Source of the DNA: JAJKIV01 sp036274195
GTDB lineage: Bacteria > Gemmatimonadota > Gemmatimonadetes > Gemmatimonadales > Gemmatimonadaceae
Reading direction: 5' to 3'
Length of the DNA: 29,581 nt
NCBI GenBank assembly: GCA_036274195.1
Contig: DASUGD010000290.1
Location: 1-29,581, forward strand
Below, one piece after another: positions 8,523 through 15,845 of this stretch. The translations under genes and the position numbers were made by a program. Each line of letters begins with the position of its first letter. Position 1 is the stretch's first letter. The notes below the pieces were generated by a model, which was given only the letters and a program-made list of their open reading frames with translations, made no database searches and had not been told where the DNA came from.

Positions 8523-8902
8523 CGCCCGACCAGCACCGCGACGAAGGCCAGGATCCCGAAGGCGGCGACCAGCGACGCGACGAGCATCGCGTTCGAGTAG
8601 GGCACGCGGTCGCCATACTGAGCGCGCAGCGTCCGCATCTCGCGGCGGTGCTGGATGGCGGCGAACGTCAGCGCAACGAGCGCGACGGCGATCATGATGG
8701 ACGCGAAGGTGTGGGTGTCGAGGATCCAGCTCTCGCGTCCGTTGTCCCGATTCGGGACCAGCTTGGCGATCGTGAACCCGAAGCTGATCATCGACGTCGC
8801 GGTCCGCACCCAGGCCATGAGCGTTCGCTCGTGGGCAAGCCGGGTGCGGTCCACGGCCAGCAGCGTCGATTCCGATACGTTAGGCGGTGACGCCGCCGCC
8901 AT
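8519..8902 (-). CDS. YidH/DUF202-family small membrane protein
   Basis: The product of about 127 residues carries the DUF202 signature DRTRLAHERTLMAWVRTATSMISFGFTI, followed by two further hydrophobic segments (FASIMIAVALVALTFAAIQH and AMLVASLVAAFGILAFVAVL), giving the usual three-helix inner-membrane protein. Function of the family is not known. ATG 8902 is chosen as the start; a GTG at 8944, ten bases after the DUF4136 stop, would add 14 residues and cannot be ruled out. Neither has a clear ribosome binding site. It lies directly downstream of the DUF4136 lipoprotein gene and probably shares its transcript. The stop codon overlaps that of the converging porin gene. Confidence 0.85.
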   Translation of the reverse strand: MAAASPPNVSESTLLAVDRTRLAHERTLMAWVRTATSMISFGFTIAKLVPNRDNGRESWILDTHTFASIMIAVALVALTFAAIQHRREMRTLRAQYGDRVPYSNAMLVASLVAAFGILAFVAVLVGR

Positions 8903-8954
8903 GGACCGCGACTCGGCAGGGGGCGCCCCACCCGTCACGATCACCCGACCGACT

Positions 8955-9512
8955 CTACGCCTTGGGCGGGAACTTCTCGAACATCTTGTGCACCGCCTCC
9001 TGGATCTTCGCCTCGTTCTCCTTCGGGTCGCCCGAGACCGTGTCGGTCGCGCTGCCGCGCCACAGCATCTTGCTCGTCTTCGTATCGACGAGGTCCACGA
9101 TGACCGTGCCGATGGTTACCGGCGTGACCGTGGTCGACGTCGTGCAGCCACCCCAGCACGAGTATGGGCCACCGCTCTGGAACGACTGCACATCGACCGA
9201 CCTGTCCGTCGCGGCGTGATAGGTCGCCGTGATGTCGCCGCCGCTTTCCACCTTCGTGAACCCCTTCGCCTTCAGATTGGCGTCGATGGCGTCCACGAGA
9301 CGCTGCGCCATGAGCGGATTGGGCAACTGCTGCTCCACCCGCCACGAGTACGTCTTCAGCGGAGCGAAGTTCGCCGAGCGATCGTAGTCGGTGGAGACTT
9401 TCATCGAGCTGCCAGCGCAGCCTCCCAACACGAGTGCCGCGACGGCAAGCAGAACCTCCGGTCGGCGAGCCAGGACTCGCGAGCTGCCTGCATGTCGAGT
9501 GAGCCAGAGCAT
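8955..9512 (-). CDS. DUF4136 lipoprotein
   Basis: The 185-residue product has a lipoprotein signal peptide ending in the lipobox LVLGGC, then a DUF4136 domain: STDYDRSANFAPLKTYSW near its start, NLKAKGFTKVESGGDITATYHA in the middle, and VTIGTVIVDLVDTKTSKMLWRGSA. DUF4136 proteins are small exported lipoproteins of unknown role. The start is the ATG at 9512, which has GGAGG six bases upstream; a GTG immediately before it is too close to that site. A Spy-like gene lies 85 bases upstream and a DUF202 gene directly downstream, all on the same strand, so the three may be co-transcribed as a small envelope-related group. Confidence 0.88.
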   Translation of the reverse strand: MLWLTRHAGSSRVLARRPEVLLAVAALVLGGCAGSSMKVSTDYDRSANFAPLKTYSWRVEQQLPNPLMAQRLVDAIDANLKAKGFTKVESGGDITATYHAATDRSVDVQSFQSGGPYSCWGGCTTSTTVTPVTIGTVIVDLVDTKTSKMLWRGSATDTVSGDPKENEAKIQEAVHKMFEKFPPKA

Positions 9513-9597
9513 CACGAACCTCCGAGTGAGCAGTTGACGGTTGGGAGTGTAGTAGTCGTCAGGTACGGGCCACGGTGCATCGAACTGGTTGCGCTCG

Positions 9598-10299
9598 TTA
9601 GGGCTTCGGCTTCGGTGCGGCGGCGGCTGCGGCAGGCGTCGGCGCGCTCGCCTGGTCCACGAGCAGCGACCGGAAGGCGTTTCGGGTCGTCGCCATCTTC
9701 TTCCACTGCTCCACCGTCAGGACCTTCTGGAGCTCCGCATCGCGAGCATCGATCACCGGCTTGGCCGCCTCGAGCAGCGCGGTGTGGGTGGGCTTTCCAC
9801 CGGCCATCGGCTTGTCCAGTGCGGCGACCAACTTGCTCGCGCCGTCCATGTTGATCCGCTGAACGTCAAGGATCTGCTGGCGCGAGAGGTCCAGCTTGGA
9901 CGCCATGACCTCCGTCTGTGACATCGCGAGCCGCTGCGCCTTGTTCCCTTGATGCTGCGTCCACTGGGCGGGCGTCAGGACCTTCTTGAGCTCGGCCTGA
10001 TTCGTCCGAACGGCCGCGACCAACCCTTTGGTCAACGCTGAAGCTGCCTGGGCACTCGTGTCCGCGTCGTACTTGTCGACGAGCTGCTGCAGCGACTTCG
10101 CGGTCGCGACGTTGATCTTTTGGACCTTCGGAATCTGGTCCGCGGTCAGGTTGAGCTCGGACTTGAGCTGGTCCGTGGTGTATTGCGCGACCTTCTCCGC
10201 GTTCGACGCCGCGGCCGGCTGAGCAGTCGCCTGGGCGGTCGCGGAACTCGATACCGCCGCCAGGGCGGCGGCGACAACGGTCATGGCTGCCTTTCGCAT
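9598..10299 (-). CDS. Spy/CpxP-like periplasmic protein with internal duplication
   Basis: The 233-residue product has a signal peptide (MRKAAMTVVAAALAAVSSSATAQ) and is otherwise helical and rich in Gln, Lys and Ala. Two related modules are visible. Residues of about 41-115 contain LNLTADQIPKVQKINV and LKKVLTPAQW. Residues of about 125-203 contain LDLSRQQILDVQRINM and LQKVLTVEQW. The LT-x-x-Q type motif followed by a helix is characteristic of Spy/CpxP-like periplasmic chaperones and stress sensors. The tail is Ala/Pro/Lys-rich. The start at 10299 follows GGAGG at about ten bases; a longer frame up to 10707 would translate the tandem repeats upstream and is rejected. The stop codon lies inside a CGTTAGG heptamer. 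Confidence 0.8.
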   Translation of the reverse strand: MRKAAMTVVAAALAAVSSSATAQATAQPAAASNAEKVAQYTTDQLKSELNLTADQIPKVQKINVATAKSLQQLVDKYDADTSAQAASALTKGLVAAVRTNQAELKKVLTPAQWTQHQGNKAQRLAMSQTEVMASKLDLSRQQILDVQRINMDGASKLVAALDKPMAGGKPTHTALLEAAKPVIDARDAELQKVLTVEQWKKMATTRNAFRSLLVDQASAPTPAAAAAAPKPKP

Positions 10300-10412
10300 C
10301 GTTCCCATCCCTCCGGTCGTGCGACGCGCGCGATGCCTGTAATTGCTCGCCGCGTCGGGTTCTCCTGTGCTTGGTTTCCGCGGCTCAGCATCGCGCTGGG
10401 CGCGACCTGCGA

Positions 10413-10427
10413 CCATTGGACTTTCGG
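10413..10427 (-). promoter_or_regulatory. Promoter-like motif upstream of the Spy-like gene
   Basis: Reads CCGAAAGTCCAATGG towards the Spy-like gene, about 114 bases from its ATG, and matches 14 of 15 bases of the copy at 1316-1330. The GACTGGC array begins ten bases farther upstream. Confidence 0.45.
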
Positions 10428-10436
10428 CGGGCGGTT

Positions 10437-10485
10437 GACTGGCGACTGGCGACTGGCGACTGGCGACTGGCGACTGGCGACTGGC
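10437..10485. repeat. Tandem array (GACTGGC)7
   Basis: Seven perfect head-to-tail copies of the 7-base unit GACTGGC. Imperfect remnants (GCTGGCTGGTGGCTGACGCTGGCTGAC) continue to about 10520. It is intergenic and lies immediately upstream of the promoter-like motif of the Spy-like gene. Confidence 0.95.
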
Positions 10486-10520
10486 TGCTCGTGCTGGCTG
10501 GTGGCTGACGCTGGCTGACA

Positions 10521-10568
10521 AGAACCCTCGGGATGCTGCTTCTGGTGAGAAGAGCATCCCGGGGGTTC
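10521..10568. repeat. Large imperfect hairpin between two heptamer arrays
   Basis: The arms AGAACCCTCGGGATGCT (10521-10537) and AGCATCCCGGGGGTTCT (10552-10568 region) pair over 17 bases with one mismatch. Inside them CTTCT (10539-10543) and AGAAG (10548-10552) extend the stem around a GGTG loop. It lies about 140 bases after the L,D-transpeptidase stop on that gene's strand, so it could end that transcript, but no T run follows on either strand. A dispersed palindromic element is equally possible. Confidence 0.8.
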
Positions 10569-10588
10569 TCCGTTTCCCGTTTCCGTTT

Positions 10589-10651
10589 CCCGTGTCCCGT
10601 GTCCCGTGTCCCGTGTCCCGTGTCCCGTGTCCCGTGTCCCGTGTCCCGTGT
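10589..10651. repeat. Tandem array (CCCGTGT)9
   Basis: Nine perfect copies of the 7-base unit CCCGTGT. They are flanked on both sides by decayed CCCGTTT or CCGTTT copies (from about 10571 and to about 10660). It sits between the L,D-transpeptidase stop and the hairpin. Confidence 0.95.
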
Positions 10652-10703
10652 CCCGTTTCCCGTCCCCAGGCAGTCGCCAGCCGCCCGCCGCCTGTCGCCG
10701 GCT

Positions 10704-12446
10704 TCAAGGCGGATACGGATATCCCTTCGCCAGCGCCGCCTCCAGACGAGCGTCATGACGGTAGACGTCGTCGTAAAACGCCACCACGCCATCCGGGTGC
10801 ACCACGGCCGTCGTGTACAGCACGAGCACCGGCACCGGGCGAGTCAGGTCCACGCGCCGAGACCGCGGGCCGTCCATCGCTCGCCGCACCTGATCCAGCG
10901 ACCACTCGTTAGGATCGCGCAGCACCCACACCGCGAACCGCGCCGGGTCCTCGAGCCGAATGCACCCGTGGCTGAAATCCCGCCGCGCCCGCGAGAACAG
11001 CTCCCGGGCAGGCGTGCCGTGCATGTACACGTTGTGGTCGTTCGGGAAGATGAACTTCGCAAGCCCGAGGTCGTTGTTTGGGCCGGGACGCCGGCGGATC
11101 CCCAGCTCGCCGCGTGCCACCCGGGCGAGATTCGCGGACGTCGTCGGGAGCGCCGGCCCGGTGTCCCCCGACCCGCGGTAGATCTCCATGTCGTGTCGCG
11201 CCATGTACCCCGGGTCCCGCCGAATCGCCGGCAGGATCTCCTTCCGCAGGATGCCGCGCGGGATGACCCAGTACGGCCGGAAGATGATGTATTTCATCTC
11301 GCGCGCGAAGAGCGGGGTCTGGCGGCCGACCTCGGCCTTGCCCACGACGACGTTCATCGTCAGACTCGGCGCGCCCTCGGCATTCAGCGTGTCGAACGCG
11401 TAGAGCTCGAAGCCCGGAATGTTCACGACGACAAAGGGGCCCTTGTCGAGCGCGGGCAACCAGCGGATGCGTTCCAGGGCCAGCTCGAGCTGCCGGACCC
11501 GCCTCGAGAGTGGCACGTTCACCGCCGCGAGCGTCGCTCGCCCGAGAACGCTGTCGGGTAGCAGCCCGTGGCGAGCCTGAAATCTCGAGACTGCCGCGGC
11601 GAGGGCATCGTCGTAGGTGGTGTCGCCGGTCACCGCCTCGAGCGGGAGGTCGCCTAACGCCGCGAGCCGCCGGCGCAGCGCGGGCGCGCCGGCAAACGCG
11701 TCGCCCCGATGCAGCGTGCCCGACGCCTTGACCGTCGGGATCGACGAGTCGGCGGCCAGCGTGCGGTACCGGACGTACGCGGCTTTGAGGTTGCGGTATT
11801 GGACGAACTTGGGCTCCGCCCTGGCGACCAGCTCGCCCACGCCGCCATGCTCGATGGCGTCTCGCAGCTCCTTCGCGAGGTCGAGCTTCTTCGGCTCGAT
11901 GTTGATGCCCACCGCGAGCCGCTTCGGGTTCACGCGCCCGATGTGAACGTCCGAGACATGGCGCAGCACGCCAACGGACAGCGCGACATCGAACCAACCG
12001 ACGTCGCGTGCCGACGGCGTGGCCGCGCCCTCCAGCCCCTCGAGTCGCCGGCTCAACAGCGCCGCGTCATAGTCGGCCGGGTGCAGGCCACGCTCCTCCG
12101 CCTTGGACAGCACGTCGATCGCGCTCCGCGCCGCCGGCGTCGGGCGTCCACTCTTGGTCCACACCGGCTGCCATCCGACGCCGGAATAGAGCCCCGTGAG
12201 CTCATCCCGATAGTACGGGAAGCGTGGCCAGCGAAGCCCGGAGAGCGTGCCGGTGCGTGCCGCGTCACGCAGGACGGCAGCAACCGAGTCTTCCGCCGGG
12301 GCGCCCTGCCTAACGCTCGCCACGGCACGTGCCGCGACGCCGCCGCGCGCCGGCGAGACCATCACGACCACTGCCGCGACGACCAGCGAGACCGCGGTCA
12401 CCGCGAGATGTCGAAGGGGTATCCTGTACCGACCGAGAGGATCCAT
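10704..12446 (-). CDS. L,D-transpeptidase, YcbB/LdtD-like
   Basis: This 580-residue periplasmic enzyme would make 3-3 peptidoglycan cross-links. An N-terminal membrane anchor or signal (LAVTAVSLVVAAVVVMV) is followed by a scaffold region (ELTGLYSGVGWQPVWTKSGR, EERGLHPADYDAALLSRRLE), a peptidoglycan-binding-like segment (AAVSRFQARHGLLPDSVLG) and the YkuD catalytic domain (PFVVVNIPGFELYAFD ... MHGTP ... FSHGCIRLEDP). The catalytic cysteine is about C495 in the HGCIR motif, with H493. Order and length match the YcbB class (about 600 residues). The start at 12446 lies 49 bases inside the upstream barrel gene, with GAGGAG about 11 bases before it, so translation is probably coupled to the two POTRA-barrel genes. 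Confidence 0.9.
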   Translation of the reverse strand: MDPLGRYRIPLRHLAVTAVSLVVAAVVVMVSPARGGVAARAVASVRQGAPAEDSVAAVLRDAARTGTLSGLRWPRFPYYRDELTGLYSGVGWQPVWTKSGRPTPAARSAIDVLSKAEERGLHPADYDAALLSRRLEGLEGAATPSARDVGWFDVALSVGVLRHVSDVHIGRVNPKRLAVGINIEPKKLDLAKELRDAIEHGGVGELVARAEPKFVQYRNLKAAYVRYRTLAADSSIPTVKASGTLHRGDAFAGAPALRRRLAALGDLPLEAVTGDTTYDDALAAAVSRFQARHGLLPDSVLGRATLAAVNVPLSRRVRQLELALERIRWLPALDKGPFVVVNIPGFELYAFDTLNAEGAPSLTMNVVVGKAEVGRQTPLFAREMKYIIFRPYWVIPRGILRKEILPAIRRDPGYMARHDMEIYRGSGDTGPALPTTSANLARVARGELGIRRRPGPNNDLGLAKFIFPNDHNVYMHGTPARELFSRARRDFSHGCIRLEDPARFAVWVLRDPNEWSLDQVRRAMDGPRSRRVDLTRPVPVLVLYTTAVVHPDGVVAFYDDVYRHDARLEAALAKGYPYPP

Positions 12447-14008
12447 CGCTTGTCGAACTCCTCGCTGGCGAACCGCCACGAGAGATCCACGCGCGTCGCT
12501 CCCTTGCCCGACGCCGCCCGTGTCGATCCCAGACGTAGTCCCACGCCGGCATCCGCTCCCGTCCGCACGGGCGAGCCCGCATACCACGCGCCACCATAGT
12601 CGACGTACGTGGCCAGCCCGATCGCCAGCAGCTTGTACACCTCCGGAAACGCCACCCAGCGATACTCTCCCGTCGTAAAGAACGCGCGGTCACCGGTGAA
12701 GGCATGCGCCGGATAGGCGCGCGGGCCGAAGTTCAGGCCGAGGTCGAACTCCTCGCCGGGATATCCGTTCTTCTGCAGACCCCCTTGGGCGTTCAGCACG
12801 AGCGTATGCCGCGGCGCAGGCAGCAGCGCCACCACCGCCTGGCCAGCGACACTGCCCGAGTCGAGTCCCTTGCTCGTGAAGAGCGACGAGGCCCGCAGCT
12901 GGAAGGTCGTGAACCCGTTAGGCAGCGTTTTCCCGACGTTCGCCCTGAGCGCAGGCCCGACGCCCGTGCGCTGGTATCCCCACGCCGACGGCGCAACCCA
13001 GACCTCACCCCGCACCGTCGCGCTCAGGTCCACATCCTCCTTCCCCCCGAGCCCCCGGTACCCCTCCACGACCGAGAAGTCCGTGCTGCTCCACTCCACC
13101 GCTCCGCCAAGCTCGGCAAAAAACGACCGGTCCTCGATCGGAACCCCGAGCGCGGCGTAGTTCTCACGGCGCAACTGCAGCTTCGCACCGAGTCTGACGT
13201 ACCCCTCCTGCGATCCCCGGGCAGCCCATCCGGCGTTGAGCGCTGCCTTCGTGAGGAGGTGGCGCAGCGTGTCGCTCGCGACCTCCTCGCCCTCGAAGAA
13301 CTGTAGCACGCTGCGGTCCGCGTAGTCCACGTCGAGCGTCCCGGCTTTCCGGGTAGCGAGCGTTCGGAAAGGCGAGGACGCGGTGAAGTCGGCGCTTTCC
13401 CCGTCCGAGTACTGCCGGTACCCGGCATCGATGCCGACGAGGCCGCGCCAGACGCGAGGAAAGCTCGCCGAGAACTGTGTGGTGGAGCGATCCGGGTCGC
13501 TCGTGTATTTCACCTGCGCCTTGATCTGGCGGCCGAGCAAATTCTTTTCGGCCACGCCAGCCGTCCATGTAACCTGGTCGCCGGTGGATTTGAAGCTCGC
13601 CTGCACCTGCGTCGTCCACGAGTCGTGTGTCGTGACATCCTCGACCAACCCGGACGGCGTCGTGCTGCTGTCGACCTGCACTTTTCGGAAGATGCCAAGC
13701 TTCCGAAGGTTGCGCGCCGTTTCGTTGGCCGTCGCCGAATCGAACGGAGCACCAACGGGAATCAGCAGCTCGCGCCGCACCACGTGCTCGCGCGTCACGA
13801 TGTGGAGGCTATTCGCCGCCCGAAACAGCCACGACGAGCTCTCCGCCCGATCGAACACGTTCTCGCGATGAATCCGAAGCGATGACACGACCGCGGCGGT
13901 CGTCGAATCAGCGCCGGCCAACTGCGTCGATTGGGCACGGCATGTCGCGCTCGGAGCTGCACATGCCGCTGTGGTCAACGCGATGGCACCGCTGAACCGC
14001 AACCGCAT
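12398..14008 (-). CDS. POTRA and outer-membrane barrel protein (BamA superfamily), tandem copy B
   Basis: The 536-residue product has a signal peptide (MRLRFSGAIALTTAACAAPSATCRAQ). One POTRA-like domain follows at about residues 40-125 (REHVVRRELLIPVGAPFDSA, ARNLRKLGIFRKVQVD, VTTHDSWTTQ), then a large barrel with VAEKNLLGRQIKAQVKY and the late loop LNFGPRAYPAHAFTGDRAFF...EYRW. That loop occupies the place of the VRGF/Y loop of BamA-type proteins. It is a clear paralogue of the next gene upstream, sharing KNGYPGEEFDLG and GPRAYP-x-HAFTGDRA. It starts six bases after that gene's TGA, without a strong ribosome binding site, so re-initiation is likely. The C terminus (YPFDISR) lacks a final aromatic residue. 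The cargo is unknown. Confidence 0.85.
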   Translation of the reverse strand: MRLRFSGAIALTTAACAAPSATCRAQSTQLAGADSTTAAVVSSLRIHRENVFDRAESSSWLFRAANSLHIVTREHVVRRELLIPVGAPFDSATANETARNLRKLGIFRKVQVDSSTTPSGLVEDVTTHDSWTTQVQASFKSTGDQVTWTAGVAEKNLLGRQIKAQVKYTSDPDRSTTQFSASFPRVWRGLVGIDAGYRQYSDGESADFTASSPFRTLATRKAGTLDVDYADRSVLQFFEGEEVASDTLRHLLTKAALNAGWAARGSQEGYVRLGAKLQLRRENYAALGVPIEDRSFFAELGGAVEWSSTDFSVVEGYRGLGGKEDVDLSATVRGEVWVAPSAWGYQRTGVGPALRANVGKTLPNGFTTFQLRASSLFTSKGLDSGSVAGQAVVALLPAPRHTLVLNAQGGLQKNGYPGEEFDLGLNFGPRAYPAHAFTGDRAFFTTGEYRWVAFPEVYKLLAIGLATYVDYGGAWYAGSPVRTGADAGVGLRLGSTRAASGKGATRVDLSWRFASEEFDKRWILSVGTGYPFDISR

Positions 14009-14013
14009 CTCGG

Positions 14014-15645
14014 TCACTTGATGATCTTCTCGAACGCGAACCCGCTCCCGATCGCGATGACCCATTGCGACGTGACCGCATCGTTCGCGTATCGTCGCGC
14101 GACGTCGATGCGCGTTGCGCCCTTGCCTGACGCCGATCGCAACCCGCCGAAGCGCAGTCCCACGCCCCAGTCCTTGCCGGTCCGCCGCGGGGATCCGTCG
14201 TACCACGCGCCACCGTAGTCGGCGAACGCGGCGACACCTAGCGTGAAGAGCCCCAGATTGAGAACATCCGGCATCGCCACCCAACGGTACTCGGCCATCG
14301 TGAAGTACGCGCGGTCGCCGGTGAATGCGTGAATGGGATACGCGCGAGGACCGAACGAAAAACCAAGGTCGAACTCCTCACCCGGATAGCCGTTCTTCTG
14401 CATTCCGCCACTGACGTTGGCGATCAGGGAATGCCGAGGCACCGGCCGCAGCGCCACCGTGACCTGCGTCACGACACTGCCGGAGTCGAGTCCCTTGCTG
14501 GTGAACAACCCCGACCCGCGGGCATCGAACGTGGTGAACCCGTACGGAATGTCCCACCCGGCATGCGCCGTGAGATTCGGCCCAAAGCCACCTCGCTCGT
14601 AGCCCCAGGCTTTTGGTGCGAACCACACGCCGGCGTGAAGCGTCGGGCTCAGGTCGACATCCTCCTCGGGGCCAAGACTCCGGAACTCACGCGCCACGAG
14701 GAAGTTCGAGCGAAGCAGATCGGCACTGATCTCGACCTCGCCGAAGAACGAGGGGTTCTCGACGGGCGTGTCCTTCTTGGCGTAGTCTTCATGGCGCAGC
14801 TGGATCGAACCGCCGAACCGGACGAAGCCTAACGGGGACGCGCGCGTCGCCCACGCCCCGTTGAGGTTGGCTTTCTTGAGCGTGTGCCGCGCCGTGTCGC
14901 TCGCTTCGGACTCGCCCCCGAAAAATCGGAGCACGTCCTCGTCGTTACTCCGCCCGTCGAACGTGAGGGACCAGGGCGACGACAGCGACAGGAACGGCGC
15001 CGAGATCGTCACCCGCGCGTTGCGGCCATCCGACAGCTGATTGGTAACGCCCGTGAAACCGACACGATTCCACAGCACGCGTGGGACGTTCACCTCGACG
15101 TTCGTCGTCGACCGATCGGGGTCGTCCGTGTAGCGCAGCGAGATCTTGGTTTGATAGCCGAGCAGGTTCTTCTCGGTGATGCCGACACCCCAGGTGATCT
15201 GATCGCCGGTCGACTTGAAGCTCACGTAGGGCTGGGTCGTCCAGGAGTCGCGCGTCGTGACCCGTTCGACCACGCCGGACGAGTCACGGACGCTGTCGAC
15301 GGAGACTTCTCGAAAGATCCCAAGCTTGCGAAGATTGCGAGCCGTCTCCGCCGCCGTGACCGAATCGTACGGTTGCCCTTCGCGGATGAGGATCTCGCGA
15401 TTCACGATGTGCGGCTTGGTCACGATGTGCAGCAGGTTGGCCCCACGCGCGATCCACGACGCGCTGTCCGAGCGATCGAAGATGTCCTCGCGCTGTACCT
15501 GTACCGTGGTGACGGTGGCCGCGGTGGTCTTGCCTCTGGCAGGCAACGGGCTCTGGCTCGACTGCGCGCCGGCGAAGGCCGGTGCGAGGACGCATGCCGT
15601 CGCGAGCAGAATCGCGTGGGTCAGCGGGTTGCCGGCTCGATACAT
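14014..15645 (-). CDS. POTRA and outer-membrane barrel protein (BamA superfamily), tandem copy A
   Basis: The 543-residue product begins with a signal peptide (THAILLATACVLAPAFAGAQ). A single POTRA-like domain at about residues 50-135 contains PHIVNREILIREGQPYDSV, ARNLRKLGIFREVSVD and VTTRDSWTTQPYVSF. A barrel follows with ITEKNLLGYQTKISLRY, KNGYPGEEFDLGFSF and GPRAYPIHAFTGDRAYF...EYRW. It differs from BamA and TamA in having one rather than five or three POTRA domains and is closest to its own downstream neighbour. It is the first gene of an operon with copy B and an L,D-transpeptidase, divergent from the tamA-like gene. The C terminus (FAFEKIIK) has its last aromatic a few residues before the end. 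The role as transporter or assembly factor is inferred from fold only. Confidence 0.85.
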   Translation of the reverse strand: MYRAGNPLTHAILLATACVLAPAFAGAQSSQSPLPARGKTTAATVTTVQVQREDIFDRSDSASWIARGANLLHIVTKPHIVNREILIREGQPYDSVTAAETARNLRKLGIFREVSVDSVRDSSGVVERVTTRDSWTTQPYVSFKSTGDQITWGVGITEKNLLGYQTKISLRYTDDPDRSTTNVEVNVPRVLWNRVGFTGVTNQLSDGRNARVTISAPFLSLSSPWSLTFDGRSNDEDVLRFFGGESEASDTARHTLKKANLNGAWATRASPLGFVRFGGSIQLRHEDYAKKDTPVENPSFFGEVEISADLLRSNFLVAREFRSLGPEEDVDLSPTLHAGVWFAPKAWGYERGGFGPNLTAHAGWDIPYGFTTFDARGSGLFTSKGLDSGSVVTQVTVALRPVPRHSLIANVSGGMQKNGYPGEEFDLGFSFGPRAYPIHAFTGDRAYFTMAEYRWVAMPDVLNLGLFTLGVAAFADYGGAWYDGSPRRTGKDWGVGLRFGGLRSASGKGATRIDVARRYANDAVTSQWVIAIGSGFAFEKIIK

Positions 15646-15702
15646 GGCTCAGCGGGAACGGCTGTGGTCCCTCCCACCATGCGCCGCACGCCAAACCGAC
15701 GC

Positions 15703-15716
15703 ACAGTATACCTTGG
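15703..15716 (-). promoter_or_regulatory. Promoter-like motif for the POTRA-barrel operon
   Basis: Reads CCAAGGTATACTGT towards copy A, about 58 bases from its ATG. TATACT is a good -10 hexamer, which helps in reading the other AAGGT copies as core promoters. It shares its CCAAGG with the oppositely directed site at 15710-15724. Confidence 0.5.
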
Positions 15717-15724
15717 ACCAATGG
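15710..15724 (+). promoter_or_regulatory. Promoter-like motif for the tamA-tamB operon
   Basis: Reads ACCTTGGACCAATGG towards the tamA-like gene, about 121 bases from the chosen ATG. It overlaps the divergent copy at 15703-15716, so the two envelope operons may share one control point. Confidence 0.4.
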
Positions 15725-15845
15725 GCCCATCGCGATGCGGTGGCCAACCTACCGACGACCAAGGCCAGTGCGGCCGCCCAGACGCGTGTTCATCCCGAAT
15801 AGCGCAGCGTGCCCGCGGAGGCGACTGAGCCACGCGGCGCACGCG

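Larger units (their letters stand above)
10300..10703. other. Repeat-rich gene-free region
   Basis: Between the L,D-transpeptidase stop and the Spy-like start lie 404 bases without a credible gene. They hold a promoter-like motif (10413-10427), a GACTGGC array (10437-10485), a large hairpin (10521-10568) and a CCCGTGT array (10589-10651). Open frames here translate only the repeats. Confidence 0.8.

Noticed and set aside
10437..10651. Possible CRISPR array
   Set aside because: The repeats are 7 bases, directly head to tail, with no spacers and no cas genes.
10300..10707. N-terminal extension of the Spy-like protein and open frames over 10533-11561
   Set aside because: They translate the tandem arrays into repeated RDTGHGT or RVPCPVS peptides; the signal peptide and ribosome binding site place the real start at 10299.
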